DNA of 64,000 nt from Halorubrum sp. JWXQ-INN 858 (GTDB taxonomy: Archaea > Halobacteriota > Halobacteria > Halobacteriales > Haloferacaceae). The stretch is from assembly GCF_009806985.1 (NCBI RefSeq), contig NZ_WUAX01000006.1, positions 184,184-248,183 on the forward strand, read 5' to 3'. Position numbers and translations under genes: made by a program. The notes below the pieces were generated by a model. That model was not told the origin of the DNA and did not search any database. It worked only from the letters and a program-made list of their open reading frames with translations. Of this stretch, positions 8,843-16,586 are shown one piece after another; the first letter of the stretch is position 1; each line of letters starts with the position of its first letter.

Positions 8843-8893
8843 TCAGTTGTACCCGCGCCAGCGACGACCACACTCCTTGCACTTAAGGGAGCG
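8843..8893 (-). pseudogene. Displaced 3' end of tfs (left attachment relic)
   Basis: On the minus strand this reads KCKECGRRWRGYN followed by TGA (stop at 8843 to 8845), in GC-rich host-type codons (aag tgc aag gag tgt). The intact tfs gene at 24652 ends KCKECSSRWRGYN in AT-rich codons. This fragment therefore looks like the original gene tail that was cut off when the element integrated. It has no start codon or upstream domain and is not expected to be expressed. Confidence 0.85.
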
Positions 8894-8898
8894 AACTA

Positions 8899-8906
8899 CT
8901 TTATAC
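8899..8906 (+). promoter_or_regulatory. TATA box of the integrase operon
   Basis: The sequence ctttatac is centred about 26 bases before ATG 8928, which fits a leaderless transcript as is common in haloarchaea. It lies immediately inside the left attachment relic, so the element carries its own promoter. Confidence 0.6.
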
Positions 8907-8927
8907 ATTAGTTATATACGACCTCAT

Positions 8928-9302
8928 ATGCTACACTATGGTATGTCGGACGGTAAAACTATGGTCGGGACTCAAATCACCGACGAACGCCATCAGAAGT
9001 GGACTGACGCAATTGAAGACTCCGACGAATTTGCTTCAATTGCTCAGGCGATTCGTGTAGGCGTTGAACAGGTCTTATTTGAGAAAGAATCCACAGGAAG
9101 CGGTCAAACTCTGGAAGGTGAGAAAATTCTCAGTAGGTTAGACGAATTAGAACAGAGCCTCGTGAAGACACGAGGCGAAGTTATCGAAACGCAGGAGAAG
9201 ACTCCTACAATAGAAGAAATCAGCGAAGAGGTCGTATATAGGCTGGCAAAGGCTGGACAGGAAGAAAAGAGACGACAAGGAGGCTGGGAAGATGGACTTT
9301 GA
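8928..9302 (+). CDS. RHH-like small protein paired with the integrase
   Basis: A 124-residue protein. ATG 8928 fits the TATA box at 8899; an alternative ATG is at 8943. The N-terminal part TMVGTQITDERHQKWTDAI and EFASIAQAIRVGVEQVL has the strand-helix-helix look of a ribbon-helix-helix DNA-binding domain. The rest is a charged helix with a probable coiled coil (ILSRLDELEQSLVKTRGEVI). It overlaps the integrase start by 11 bases, so the two are translated together. It could be a repressor or an accessory factor for excision; neither is shown. Confidence 0.65.
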   Translation: MLHYGMSDGKTMVGTQITDERHQKWTDAIEDSDEFASIAQAIRVGVEQVLFEKESTGSGQTLEGEKILSRLDELEQSLVKTRGEVIETQEKTPTIEEISEEVVYRLAKAGQEEKRRQGGWEDGL

Positions 9303-10263
9303 ACACAGAGAGATAGAGCAGTTCATAGACCGAAAAGAAGGGAGTAAAGCCAAAAGTACAATCCAAAACTACCAGTCCGCTCTGCGTCGGTTTGAAGCGT
9401 TTTTACACGAATACGATATCGAAATGGAGAGTATCAGCGGGCGGGATATGGACCTATTCGTAGGCAGACTCGAAGACGAGTTAACGGAAGCAACTGCTGC
9501 CCAATACATCGGTTCTATTTCTGTGTTTTATGATTGGCTTCTGATGGATTCTGATGCCAAGAATCCAGTTGACCGAGCCGACCCCGACCTCGATGGAACA
9601 AAAACAGAACACCAAAAGCCAACTTTCGAGACTGATGAACTTCGAGACTTAGTTGATTCTGCCGAGACGGTGCGAGGTAAAGCACTCCTCTCGTTAATGG
9701 CGAGTACAGGAATGCGGGTGGCTGAAGCCTGTAACGCTAAACTATCTCGGTTAGAACTGGAAAAGCGAGAGATAGAAATAGAGACAGTAAAAACAGACTT
9801 CGGAGACCGTACCGTTTACTTCGACAGACAGACCCGCCGACTGTTGGATACCTACATAAATCAAGGATACAGAGCCAAATATCACGCTCCAGACTCTGAT
9901 TATATATTCATCGCTTCCAACACAAACCAGTATAAAATGGAAGAGAAAGCAGAAGCAGAGGAGAACGGAGTCAAAGTGGATAACGCAAATATATCGACAG
10001 ATGTCGGGCGTCGTATCTTCCTACGAGCATTAAAAAATAGTTCAATCGAGGAGGAATACGAAACCTATTCGGACGGACGCAAACGGTCAATATACACAAC
10101 TCACGCACTCAGACGGTCATTTTGCCAAAGTTGGATAGACAATGATGGAGATATCATGAGTCTTAGGAACATCGTGGGATGGGAAAATCTGGAAACTGCT
10201 AAAAACTACATCGATGACACCGCCAGCATCGATAAACGAGACAGGTACGGTATTACTCTTTAG
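9292..10263 (+). CDS. Tyrosine recombinase (integrase)
   Basis: A 323-residue phage-type integrase of XerC/D length. The N-terminal SAM-like core-binding domain (about 1 to 105) has STIQNYQSALRRFEAFL and AAQYIGSISVFYDWL. The catalytic domain has the first Arg in TGMRVAEAC, Lys in VKTDFGDR, the HxxR box in THALRRSF, Trp in place of the second His in VGWEN, and the nucleophile Tyr in KNYIDD close to the C-terminus. All key positions are present, so it is probably active. It sits next to the left attachment relic, the usual place for an element's integrase. Confidence 0.95.
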   Translation: MDFEHREIEQFIDRKEGSKAKSTIQNYQSALRRFEAFLHEYDIEMESISGRDMDLFVGRLEDELTEATAAQYIGSISVFYDWLLMDSDAKNPVDRADPDLDGTKTEHQKPTFETDELRDLVDSAETVRGKALLSLMASTGMRVAEACNAKLSRLELEKREIEIETVKTDFGDRTVYFDRQTRRLLDTYINQGYRAKYHAPDSDYIFIASNTNQYKMEEKAEAEENGVKVDNANISTDVGRRIFLRALKNSSIEEEYETYSDGRKRSIYTTHALRRSFCQSWIDNDGDIMSLRNIVGWENLETAKNYIDDTASIDKRDRYGITL

Positions 10264-10571
10264 CCTTTTCACCATCGCACTTTACTCAGACTTTGTTTTC
10301 CACACGGTGAACAAAATCACACTCGCACACTCAAAGCCGCCCTGACTGATGTTTTGCTGACATAAATATAACTACAACATAGTACCCTAAATATCTATGT
10401 CCCAACGCCTAAACCAAAATTTTATTTTTTTCTGAGTCTCGAAGTGAGAGCCTCAATACTGTAAACCCTAATCGCAGAGTATCAGCCCTCCAACGCACGA
10501 CTTAGTTTTACTATGCGACCAATCAGTACAGACTTTACGGTGAAAGCACACTCCCTCTTGAATTCACTTTA

Positions 10572-10584
10572 CACCTATAAGGTG
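10572..10584. promoter_or_regulatory. Palindrome copy 1, CACCTnTAAGGTG
   Basis: The sequence cacct-ata-aggtg is a perfect inverted repeat followed by cttctt. The same block, with the extra shared bases ctt, recurs at 10933. It is a candidate protein-binding site. Confidence 0.5.
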
Positions 10585-10594
10585 CTTCTTAGGT

Positions 10595-10624
10595 AGTTAG
10601 GAGGCGATAAATACGCCTCTAACT
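10595..10624. repeat. Hairpin with 11-base arms
   Basis: The arm agtta(g)gaggcg pairs with cgcctctaact around the loop ataaata, with one bulged g. This is far longer than expected by chance in such AT-rich DNA. It could be a binding site, an origin hairpin or a structured RNA. Confidence 0.55.
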
Positions 10625-10932
10625 ATGTAATGCTGAAGGAACGGAGGCTTTCAAAGAGATGGGTGGATTTATATTTATTATCACCTATTAAAATTACCTC
10701 TGTGGTGTTATTTACGCTGTTATGTAATTAAGTATCCTCTTGTATTTGACTCGTTGAGAAGACTCGTGAAACCCGAACCGATGAGAGAATCCCTGAAACT
10801 GGCATTTTGGTTTTACGATGCTGACCCTCTGACTTCCCAACTACGAAAAAAAATATAATTTACAGTAGTGGTTTAGAGTGTCGTTGAGGTAGATGAATAA
10901 GATACTTTCAGAGGCTCCATGAAATCTAAAAA

Positions 10933-10945
10933 CACCTCTAAGGTG
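10933..10945. promoter_or_regulatory. Palindrome copy 2, upstream of the gene at 10990
   Basis: The sequence cacct-cta-aggtg followed by ctttt is the second copy of the 10572 palindrome. It ends 14 bases before the TATA box (cttataagg, 10960 to 10968) of the gene at 10990, a position suited to an operator or an activator site. Confidence 0.55.
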
Positions 10946-10989
10946 CTTTTCCCAAAACACTTATAAGGATTGTGTGTAAAATATTATAT

Positions 10990-12108
10990 ATGTCTGAACG
11001 GAGAGCAAATAATGAAGAGGTGAATAATTCGCTTAAAAGTATTAGTATAGTTTCTGAGGACTCGAAAAAGTTTTCTGTGAAATTGGGAAGTCGGTATGCT
11101 GATGTACTCCAACAAATCAAAGACGAGGCTGACCATAAACACTGGACTACGGGGACGGTTTTATATGAGGTTTGTACGATGATGGACTCAGATTTAGAAG
11201 CAGCGGATAATGGAGCATTTAACGAGGAGTTAGTAAACAAGTTGCTGTCTGGGGTTGGTGTGCCTGTTGAGGTGGTGGACAGGCTCGGAGTACCCGATAA
11301 TGCGGAGAAGGTTGAGAGCGATGAGACGGAGCGAGTGGTCGTGTATCTGCCTAAGTCTCTGTATGAGCAGTTACCTTATTTTAAAGCAGAGTATTTTGAG
11401 CAGAGGTTAACAGAATGGCTGGAGTCTCCGTTTAGTAGTCGATTGGAGCGTGCGAGAGTAAAACGAGATTTAGTGAGAGTGGTCAATAACGATGGGAGTC
11501 GTGATGGTGTGAGTGTGCGTACCCGTGAATTATTGAACGAGTTTGACGAGTTAGAGCGTGCTGTCGATTCTGTTATCTCGTGGTATGCGGGTCTGTCGGT
11601 CGATGAAGTGGAGGAGCGTATAGTGGAGGAGACAAAGCAGACAGCGGAAAGCCGAGTACCCGCCCTTGAGTATCTGTTTGAGTTGAGGCTTAATGATGTT
11701 GAGACTTTAGCGAGTGGCTCCCTGAGTAGTGTACACATTAAATCACAAATTGAAAAAGAGATGCTTCAGGGTGAGGAGGTGGGTTACATTTCTGATGTGC
11801 TGGACTGTACCGATAAAACCGCCCGAAAGTACTGGGAGATGATTGATGATTATTGGACTGATGAAGGGTGGATGCTGGAGTTTGTAGATGAATATACAGA
11901 GGATATTATTAAAGAAATTGTGGATAATATGAAGTTTAATGATAAAGAAAGTATGAGTCTGAACAAATCTAACCCCGCTCATTTGCTGGCATTGAGAGAA
12001 ATCAAAGACGAGGGTGAGGATGAGGCTAAGACGGAGGTCTCAGTGGGTGGTGATGTGCTGGTGTTGTGGAATCTTGGTTCTGGTGATTACTCGTTTAAGA
12101 TTCAGTAG
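10990..12108 (+). CDS. Unknown protein with RHH-like and HTH-like segments
   Basis: A 372-residue protein of no family I recognise. ATG 10990 is chosen because the TATA box cttataagg lies 27 bases upstream, giving a leaderless start; a GTG at 10972 is unlikely. The segment KKFSVKLGSRYADVLQQI and a second one, ERVVVYLPKSLYEQLPYF, look like short strand-helix DNA-binding units. A middle helical region follows. EVGYISDVLDCTDKTARKYW near residues 265 to 290 looks like a helix-turn-helix. The protein is likely to bind DNA, as a regulator or a replication or partition factor of the element. The two CACCTnTAAGGTG palindromes upstream are candidate target sites. Confidence 0.6.
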   Translation: MSERRANNEEVNNSLKSISIVSEDSKKFSVKLGSRYADVLQQIKDEADHKHWTTGTVLYEVCTMMDSDLEAADNGAFNEELVNKLLSGVGVPVEVVDRLGVPDNAEKVESDETERVVVYLPKSLYEQLPYFKAEYFEQRLTEWLESPFSSRLERARVKRDLVRVVNNDGSRDGVSVRTRELLNEFDELERAVDSVISWYAGLSVDEVEERIVEETKQTAESRVPALEYLFELRLNDVETLASGSLSSVHIKSQIEKEMLQGEEVGYISDVLDCTDKTARKYWEMIDDYWTDEGWMLEFVDEYTEDIIKEIVDNMKFNDKESMSLNKSNPAHLLALREIKDEGEDEAKTEVSVGGDVLVLWNLGSGDYSFKIQ

Positions 12109-12187
12109 GTACTTCATTGTTGTTTTAATTTCATTTTCGGATTATCGACAACAGGTGTCAGAACTTTTTCTCTGCCGACACCGCACC

Positions 12188-12217
12188 GCAAATTTAGTAT
12201 CTTCGATACTAATTTGC
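12188..12217. terminator. Hairpin between convergent genes
   Basis: The arms gcaaatttagtatc and gatactaatttgc pair around ttc with one bulged t. The hairpin lies between the convergent genes ending at 12108 and 12327. A bidirectional transcription end or a protein-binding site are both possible. It is too regular to be chance. Confidence 0.5.
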
Positions 12218-12326
12218 TATACCGATAGGGTGAGATAACGACAATAGTGCCAATCTGGTCTGGGTTACTATACTGGGAGTGCGGGCTGAGTAGCATAGCC
12301 TGATATACACACTCTCAAAATCAGGG

Positions 12327-12560
12327 TTAAGGATGGAAAATAGAAGGCTGGATAGTCATCAGCGGATAATACAACCCATCTTCTCGCTTCTTCACAAATC
12401 CATCCTGCTGAAGGTCTCTAACACACCTTCTCACCGTCCGTTCAGAAACTCCGTATGTATGTTCTGCGAGTTCCGAAACTGTGAACCCACGCCGCTGTTC
12501 TTCAGTCCACACTGCTATGCTCGTGAGAACTGTGAGAAAGTTCTGCCTTGTATCAGACAT
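12327..12560 (-). CDS. Small winged-helix regulator, divergent from the defence operon
   Basis: A 77-residue protein. ATG 12560 (MSDTRQNFL) is preferred over ATG 12587 because the TATA-like aaattatatg lies at 12586 to 12595 on the minus strand, about 30 bases before it. The helix-turn-helix is plain: GFTVSELAEHTYGVSERTVR, then RCVRDLQQDGFVKKREDGLY for the wing. Almost the whole protein is this domain. It is transcribed away from the gene at 12660 across a 99-base gap, so it is a natural candidate for control of that operon and of itself. Confidence 0.7.
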   Translation of the reverse strand: MSDTRQNFLTVLTSIAVWTEEQRRGFTVSELAEHTYGVSERTVRRCVRDLQQDGFVKKREDGLYYPLMTIQPSIFHP

Positions 12561-12585
12561 AGAATAGTATCTCGAATACAACCCC

Positions 12586-12633
12586 ATATAATTTCTTCAG
12601 ATAACAACAGACCAAAACCATAAATTTTATATA
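12586..12633. promoter_or_regulatory. Divergent promoter region
   Basis: On the minus strand a TATA-like aaattatatg (12586 to 12595) serves the regulator at 12560. On the plus strand ttttatata (12625 to 12633) lies about 31 bases before ATG 12660. The two promoters are only about 40 bases apart, so one bound regulator could control both. Confidence 0.5.
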
Positions 12634-12659
12634 CAAACTTATTCACTAAGATTGGTGCG

Positions 12660-13283
12660 ATGAATGACAAAATAAGCATACAAAATTTTGTTGAACAGAT
12701 TGCTAAAGTAGAGCCAGTAGCGGTTACAGTGTCTAAAAGTGGTGTTCAAAGAGGTATAATAATTCTTACAATTCATGGTGTAGATGGAGAAGAGGTACCC
12801 GACGAGATATCTCAATCCTCCGAGGTCTCCGTGCGTGGAGTCTCTACCCAATTGATGATGGAGTACACCCACGATGGTCTCAACACAATGGATGGTATTC
12901 TGCTTTACTCCTCCGATGATATTGCTCCAAAAGATTCTGAAATAGACAGAGGGTTCAACACTCTATACAACGAATTTGAGGACTACGCTGGAGAGCAAGC
13001 GGCAACAGAACTCAACGAGATTTTTGAGGTGTACTGTGAGGGTGTGGACACCCGTCTCTTGAGAGAGGTTGCGGCTCACACTGAGCCAGCAGTATCCTTC
13101 TCCTCACCGTCTGGCGACTCTCAGATTGATGCGTACCAGATAGATGGGCACACATATTACCTCTATACCGATGGTGGCGTGTATGAGGCGTACAGAGGCT
13201 CTATATTATCTCCTACAACAACCGAGATGTTTCAGGACTCTAAGTACTGGCAGTCAACTGATGCCGCTATCGCAGTAGTGTAA
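12660..13283 (+). CDS. Unknown protein upstream of the BREX-like genes
   Basis: A 207-residue soluble acidic protein with no family I recognise. It has no signal peptide, membrane helix or evident catalytic motif. Visible segments are IQNFVEQIAKVEPVAVTV and YNEFEDYAGEQAATELNEIF (helical), and a C-terminal beta-rich part IDGHTYYLYTDGGVYEAY. It is the first gene of the block leading to the ATPase at 13794 and is followed after 21 bases by another unknown gene. It could be an accessory or sensor subunit of the defence system, or unrelated cargo. Confidence 0.6.
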   Translation: MNDKISIQNFVEQIAKVEPVAVTVSKSGVQRGIIILTIHGVDGEEVPDEISQSSEVSVRGVSTQLMMEYTHDGLNTMDGILLYSSDDIAPKDSEIDRGFNTLYNEFEDYAGEQAATELNEIFEVYCEGVDTRLLREVAAHTEPAVSFSSPSGDSQIDAYQIDGHTYYLYTDGGVYEAYRGSILSPTTTEMFQDSKYWQSTDAAIAVV

Positions 13284-13304
13284 TTCAACATCAACTCACA
13301 AACT

Positions 13305-13664
13305 ATGTCAGACCAACTAATAACAGAAAACGAAGTACAGCAGATAGAACAAGACGCCGATATCGGCTTAGATTATCACAATCACGGGGAATTGGTTGAA
13401 ATCCAAGGATGGTCTGAGGTACCCCTCAGTATCCATCCCAAATCAGGGGCAACTGATGGACAAGCAGAAGCGTATGTAACATACCAAGAGGATTCAGTTA
13501 AAAAGGAAAAAGGCGGTGTTGTTGAGTTACGATGGTATCATCGGACGGATGATGGCTACTTGGACTCGGATAACTTTGATGTCCTCTCCGAAAGCGAAAT
13601 TGCGGACATTGGGTCAGTCAAGACGGTAATCGAGCAGTTACTTGACGAAGTGGACTCTTCCTAA
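13305..13664 (+). CDS. Unknown small acidic protein
   Basis: A 119-residue protein. It has no recognised family, signal or membrane segment. The middle is beta-rich (EAYVTYQEDSVKKEKGGVVE and LRWYHRTDDGYL) and the end is a short helix (VKTVIEQLLDEVDSS). It follows the gene at 12660 by 21 bases and is 129 bases upstream of the ATPase, so it is probably in the same transcription unit or the last gene before the defence operon promoter. Confidence 0.55.
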   Translation: MSDQLITENEVQQIEQDADIGLDYHNHGELVEIQGWSEVPLSIHPKSGATDGQAEAYVTYQEDSVKKEKGGVVELRWYHRTDDGYLDSDNFDVLSESEIADIGSVKTVIEQLLDEVDSS

Positions 13665-13735
13665 TTGAGGACGCCGCTATCGTCCCGCAATCTCCTCGCC
13701 TTCCCGAACCCTCTACGACATAACAACTTTACCGT

Positions 13736-13751
13736 CAGCATGAAAATGCTG
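13736..13751. promoter_or_regulatory. Perfect inverted repeat upstream of the ATPase gene
   Basis: The sequence cagcat-gaaa-atgctg lies 43 bases before ATG 13794, downstream of an AT-rich stretch (cataacaacttt) that could be the promoter. It may be an operator or an RNA hairpin in the leader. A 14-codon frame (ATG 13757, MEFIDRRGGG, stop at 13799 to 13801) overlaps the ATPase start and could be a leader peptide, though it may be chance. Confidence 0.5.
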
Positions 13752-13793
13752 TGAGTATGGAATTCATCGACCGTCGTGGAGGGGGCGTCCTCG

Positions 13794-16586
13794 ATGGCTG
13801 AAGGAACTCTTTCGGACTACATTACGCCAAGTGAGGAGATTCAATCACCAGATGGCTCAATCGACCCTGCTGGGCTTCTGGATGAAGTAAGCCTCTACAA
13901 CCTTTACGACGATAGAGACTCACCTGAGAAGGACGCAGACCGTATTCTCGAAATTACATACCCGACTAACACGCTTACGACTATTGTTGAGAATACGGCG
14001 GCAGCGTTGGACGAGGGTTCTGGGTTCTCTGAAGGTGGACAAATCGTTGGTGGAGGATACGGGAGTGGTAAAAGCCACATAGAACTCGTCGTGTATCACC
14101 TGTTCAATTCACCCACTCTCGGACAGAAGTGGCTCGACCAACAGGGGATTTCAGTCGAACTTCCGACCAACACTCGGACAGCGGCACTCCAGATGTTCAA
14201 TCTGGATAGTGATTATAACCGACTTTCTGAAGCAGTTGGAGACTATCTCGGTATCGACCAGTGGGCAGACGGGACGAGCCTGCCGACAGTTCACGAAATT
14301 CGAGATACGCTCGAAGGGAGACCGACGCTCGTCCTTATCGACGAGTTCGAGCGGTGGTTCGGGATGGCAGACCGTTCCGACTACCAAGATGACAACCTTG
14401 CGTTCCTCCAGAACCTTCTCGAAGCCGCTGGTCGGGATGACACGCAACTGAGTGTCTTCGTCTCCCTCCTGTACGAAAACGACGATGTACAGGCGATTAC
14501 GCAACGGACGAACCCGTTTACTCACGACCTCTCGTCCCGTCGAGACGAGAAAATTGATTTCATCCTCCATCGGCTCGTTGGGGAGGTAATTGACCCAGAG
14601 GGGGTCTCCTCTCTCGCCAAGGAATACACGGATGTGTATCGACAAAACGACCAGATACAGTTAGAAGACTACCAAGATATGGAAGACCGCATCGAGCGGT
14701 ACTATCCCTTCCATCCGCTACTCCTTGACCTTCTGATGGAGAAGTATTCCGAACAGCGAATTAGTTCGGACGCACGAGGTCTCCTTCGCTTCCTCACCGA
14801 AATTCTTCGAGACAATTTCAATCGGACAGACCTCATTCTAACGGGGGATGTCGATGTCTTCGGCTATACCGACCGATTCCAGTATATCGACAACGAACTC
14901 GTCGGGAAGTACATCAACGACTATCACCGCCTCCAGAAAGCGGACGGTGAGTTTGATGACCTCATCGAAGAACTCGTCAATATCGTTCTTCTTCATAGTC
15001 TCGGTCGGGGAGGAGAAGAAGGAGCAAATAAACGACAGATGCTGATGGGAATCATCCGAAAGGGAATAAACGCCCATCGTATCATCCAGACATTCACCGA
15101 AGATGTGTACGGACATGCGTGGCACATTCACCGAATAAACGGCGAGTACGCCTTCGACACTGAGGAGAACCCTGCGGCTCGTATCGAAAAGAAAGCCGAA
15201 GACATCCACAAACACGACGCTATCCACCGTGTTGAGTCCCTCATTCGGGAAGACCTCTTCGGCGGACAGAATAATGTATTCATTTTAGACCCCGTGAATA
15301 CCGACCAAGACATTCCAGACAACAAGGCACTCAAAATCGTCGTCTCTCTGGGTGCCAAACGAAATTATGACGAGGATTTCGAGGCACTCACGACTGGACA
15401 GGAACGAGAATTTAACAACACGCTGGTACTCGTAACACCTGCGAAAAGGTCGAGTGTCGATACAAACACGGGAATCATCGAACTTGGTCGTAAAGTCGTC
15501 GCTGGGGAGCAACTCAAACGAGAGGAAGGAGTTCTGCCTGAAGGCTTCGATGAAATTCACGACCAAAATTATCAGAACCTCCGAGACCGAGTTCGAGACA
15601 AGTATGGTACTGTCTATACTTCGACCGACCGAGGGTTGTTTCCCCAAGACCTCCCAACTGGAGGAAACACCGACTTCTACACGGCAACGCTGTCAGTCGT
15701 TGAGCCAGACACCAGTCAACTCCGCTCTGAAGTCAAAAACGCCGTCAAGGACGCTGGAGCAAGCGGAATTCAATATCAACACCTACGAAACGACTTCTAC
15801 CGAAACCCCGCCTACACGACGCTTACTACCGAAGAGGAACTCGAAGACGCAATTAATTCGCTCTGTCGGGACGGGGTGATTCAGGTAGGGACTTACTTCG
15901 AACAGCGAGTTGGAAGTCTCGGGAGCGATACGAACCTCGTCCACGAGCAGTACATCGTTGATGAGGAGGACGAGGACGACGAAGAAGCGACGATTACCAT
16001 CGATACGACCCAGACATCCTCTCCAACTCAAACGGAGACAGAAACGGGTGGTAACGACTCGACAGAGGGTGAGTCGGCAGGCACTTCGGTAGGTGCCTCT
16101 GCGTTTGCCTGTCCACAGTGCGGTGAAGAGTTACGGGGAACATCCTGTGAGTGCGGCTTCGAGTTCGATGCGAGCGATGTTCGGGAAGGAAAGGTGTCAG
16201 TTGAAGGGGCAACGACCGACGAATTGCTTGATAACTTCGGCATAGACGAACCTGCTCGCCCATCCGTGCGACCACATCCTATGATGGGCACCATCGACGC
16301 CGATAACAAGCCTGACCTCATCGACCGCCTCGAACGAGACATCGGTATCGAGTGGGAGATTCACGAAGCAGAAATAACGGTCAACGGGACGCTGACAGCC
16401 GATGACCTCAAAGAGTACGGTATTAGTGCCGATGCTCTTAGTGAACGAGTAACGCTCAACGAGACCTTCGAGTTCGTCCCTGATGAGCCGCTATCCCGAC
16501 AGGCGTTTCTTAGTCTGGTATGGGATTTGAGTGTCCCCGAGAAGGCTACGCTATCCGTCAGTTTACAGGTGGATAAGAATGAGTAA
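13794..16586 (+). CDS. DUF499 / BrxC-PglY-like P-loop ATPase
   Basis: A 930-residue ATPase; ATG 13794 (MAEGTLSDYI) is preferred over an in-frame GTG at 13776. Walker A is GGGYGSGKSH near residues 86 to 95. Walker B is LVLIDEFERW near 179 to 189. This arrangement, with a long helical middle and a winged-helix-like late segment (about 640 to 710), is that of DUF499 ATPases such as BrxC and PglY of BREX and Pgl systems. Near residue 770 an inserted acidic linker leads to a zinc ribbon (CPQCGEELRGTSCECGFEFD). It is shorter than classical BrxC (about 1200 residues). The stop overlaps the next start by 8 bases (ATGAGTAA), so the ATPase and the PglZ-like protein are tightly coupled. It is expected to act on DNA as part of a phage-resistance complex. 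Confidence 0.8.
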   Translation: MAEGTLSDYITPSEEIQSPDGSIDPAGLLDEVSLYNLYDDRDSPEKDADRILEITYPTNTLTTIVENTAAALDEGSGFSEGGQIVGGGYGSGKSHIELVVYHLFNSPTLGQKWLDQQGISVELPTNTRTAALQMFNLDSDYNRLSEAVGDYLGIDQWADGTSLPTVHEIRDTLEGRPTLVLIDEFERWFGMADRSDYQDDNLAFLQNLLEAAGRDDTQLSVFVSLLYENDDVQAITQRTNPFTHDLSSRRDEKIDFILHRLVGEVIDPEGVSSLAKEYTDVYRQNDQIQLEDYQDMEDRIERYYPFHPLLLDLLMEKYSEQRISSDARGLLRFLTEILRDNFNRTDLILTGDVDVFGYTDRFQYIDNELVGKYINDYHRLQKADGEFDDLIEELVNIVLLHSLGRGGEEGANKRQMLMGIIRKGINAHRIIQTFTEDVYGHAWHIHRINGEYAFDTEENPAARIEKKAEDIHKHDAIHRVESLIREDLFGGQNNVFILDPVNTDQDIPDNKALKIVVSLGAKRNYDEDFEALTTGQEREFNNTLVLVTPAKRSSVDTNTGIIELGRKVVAGEQLKREEGVLPEGFDEIHDQNYQNLRDRVRDKYGTVYTSTDRGLFPQDLPTGGNTDFYTATLSVVEPDTSQLRSEVKNAVKDAGASGIQYQHLRNDFYRNPAYTTLTTEEELEDAINSLCRDGVIQVGTYFEQRVGSLGSDTNLVHEQYIVDEEDEDDEEATITIDTTQTSSPTQTETETGGNDSTEGESAGTSVGASAFACPQCGEELRGTSCECGFEFDASDVREGKVSVEGATTDELLDNFGIDEPARPSVRPHPMMGTIDADNKPDLIDRLERDIGIEWEIHEAEITVNGTLTADDLKEYGISADALSERVTLNETFEFVPDEPLSRQAFLSLVWDLSVPEKATLSVSLQVDKNE

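Larger units (their letters stand above)
10264..10989. other. AT-rich 726-base non-coding region with repeats
   Basis: No gene is supported; stop codons are frequent in all frames. The region holds two copies of a palindrome, a strong hairpin at 10595 to 10624, a T-rich run near 10420 to 10434 that could end the integrase transcript, and the promoter of the gene at 10990. A replication origin or excision control region is possible but not shown. Confidence 0.6.

Noticed and set aside
9147..9353. Small minus-strand frame inside the RHH-like and integrase genes
   Set aside because: Ser/Phe/Leu-rich antisense shadow with no start signals.
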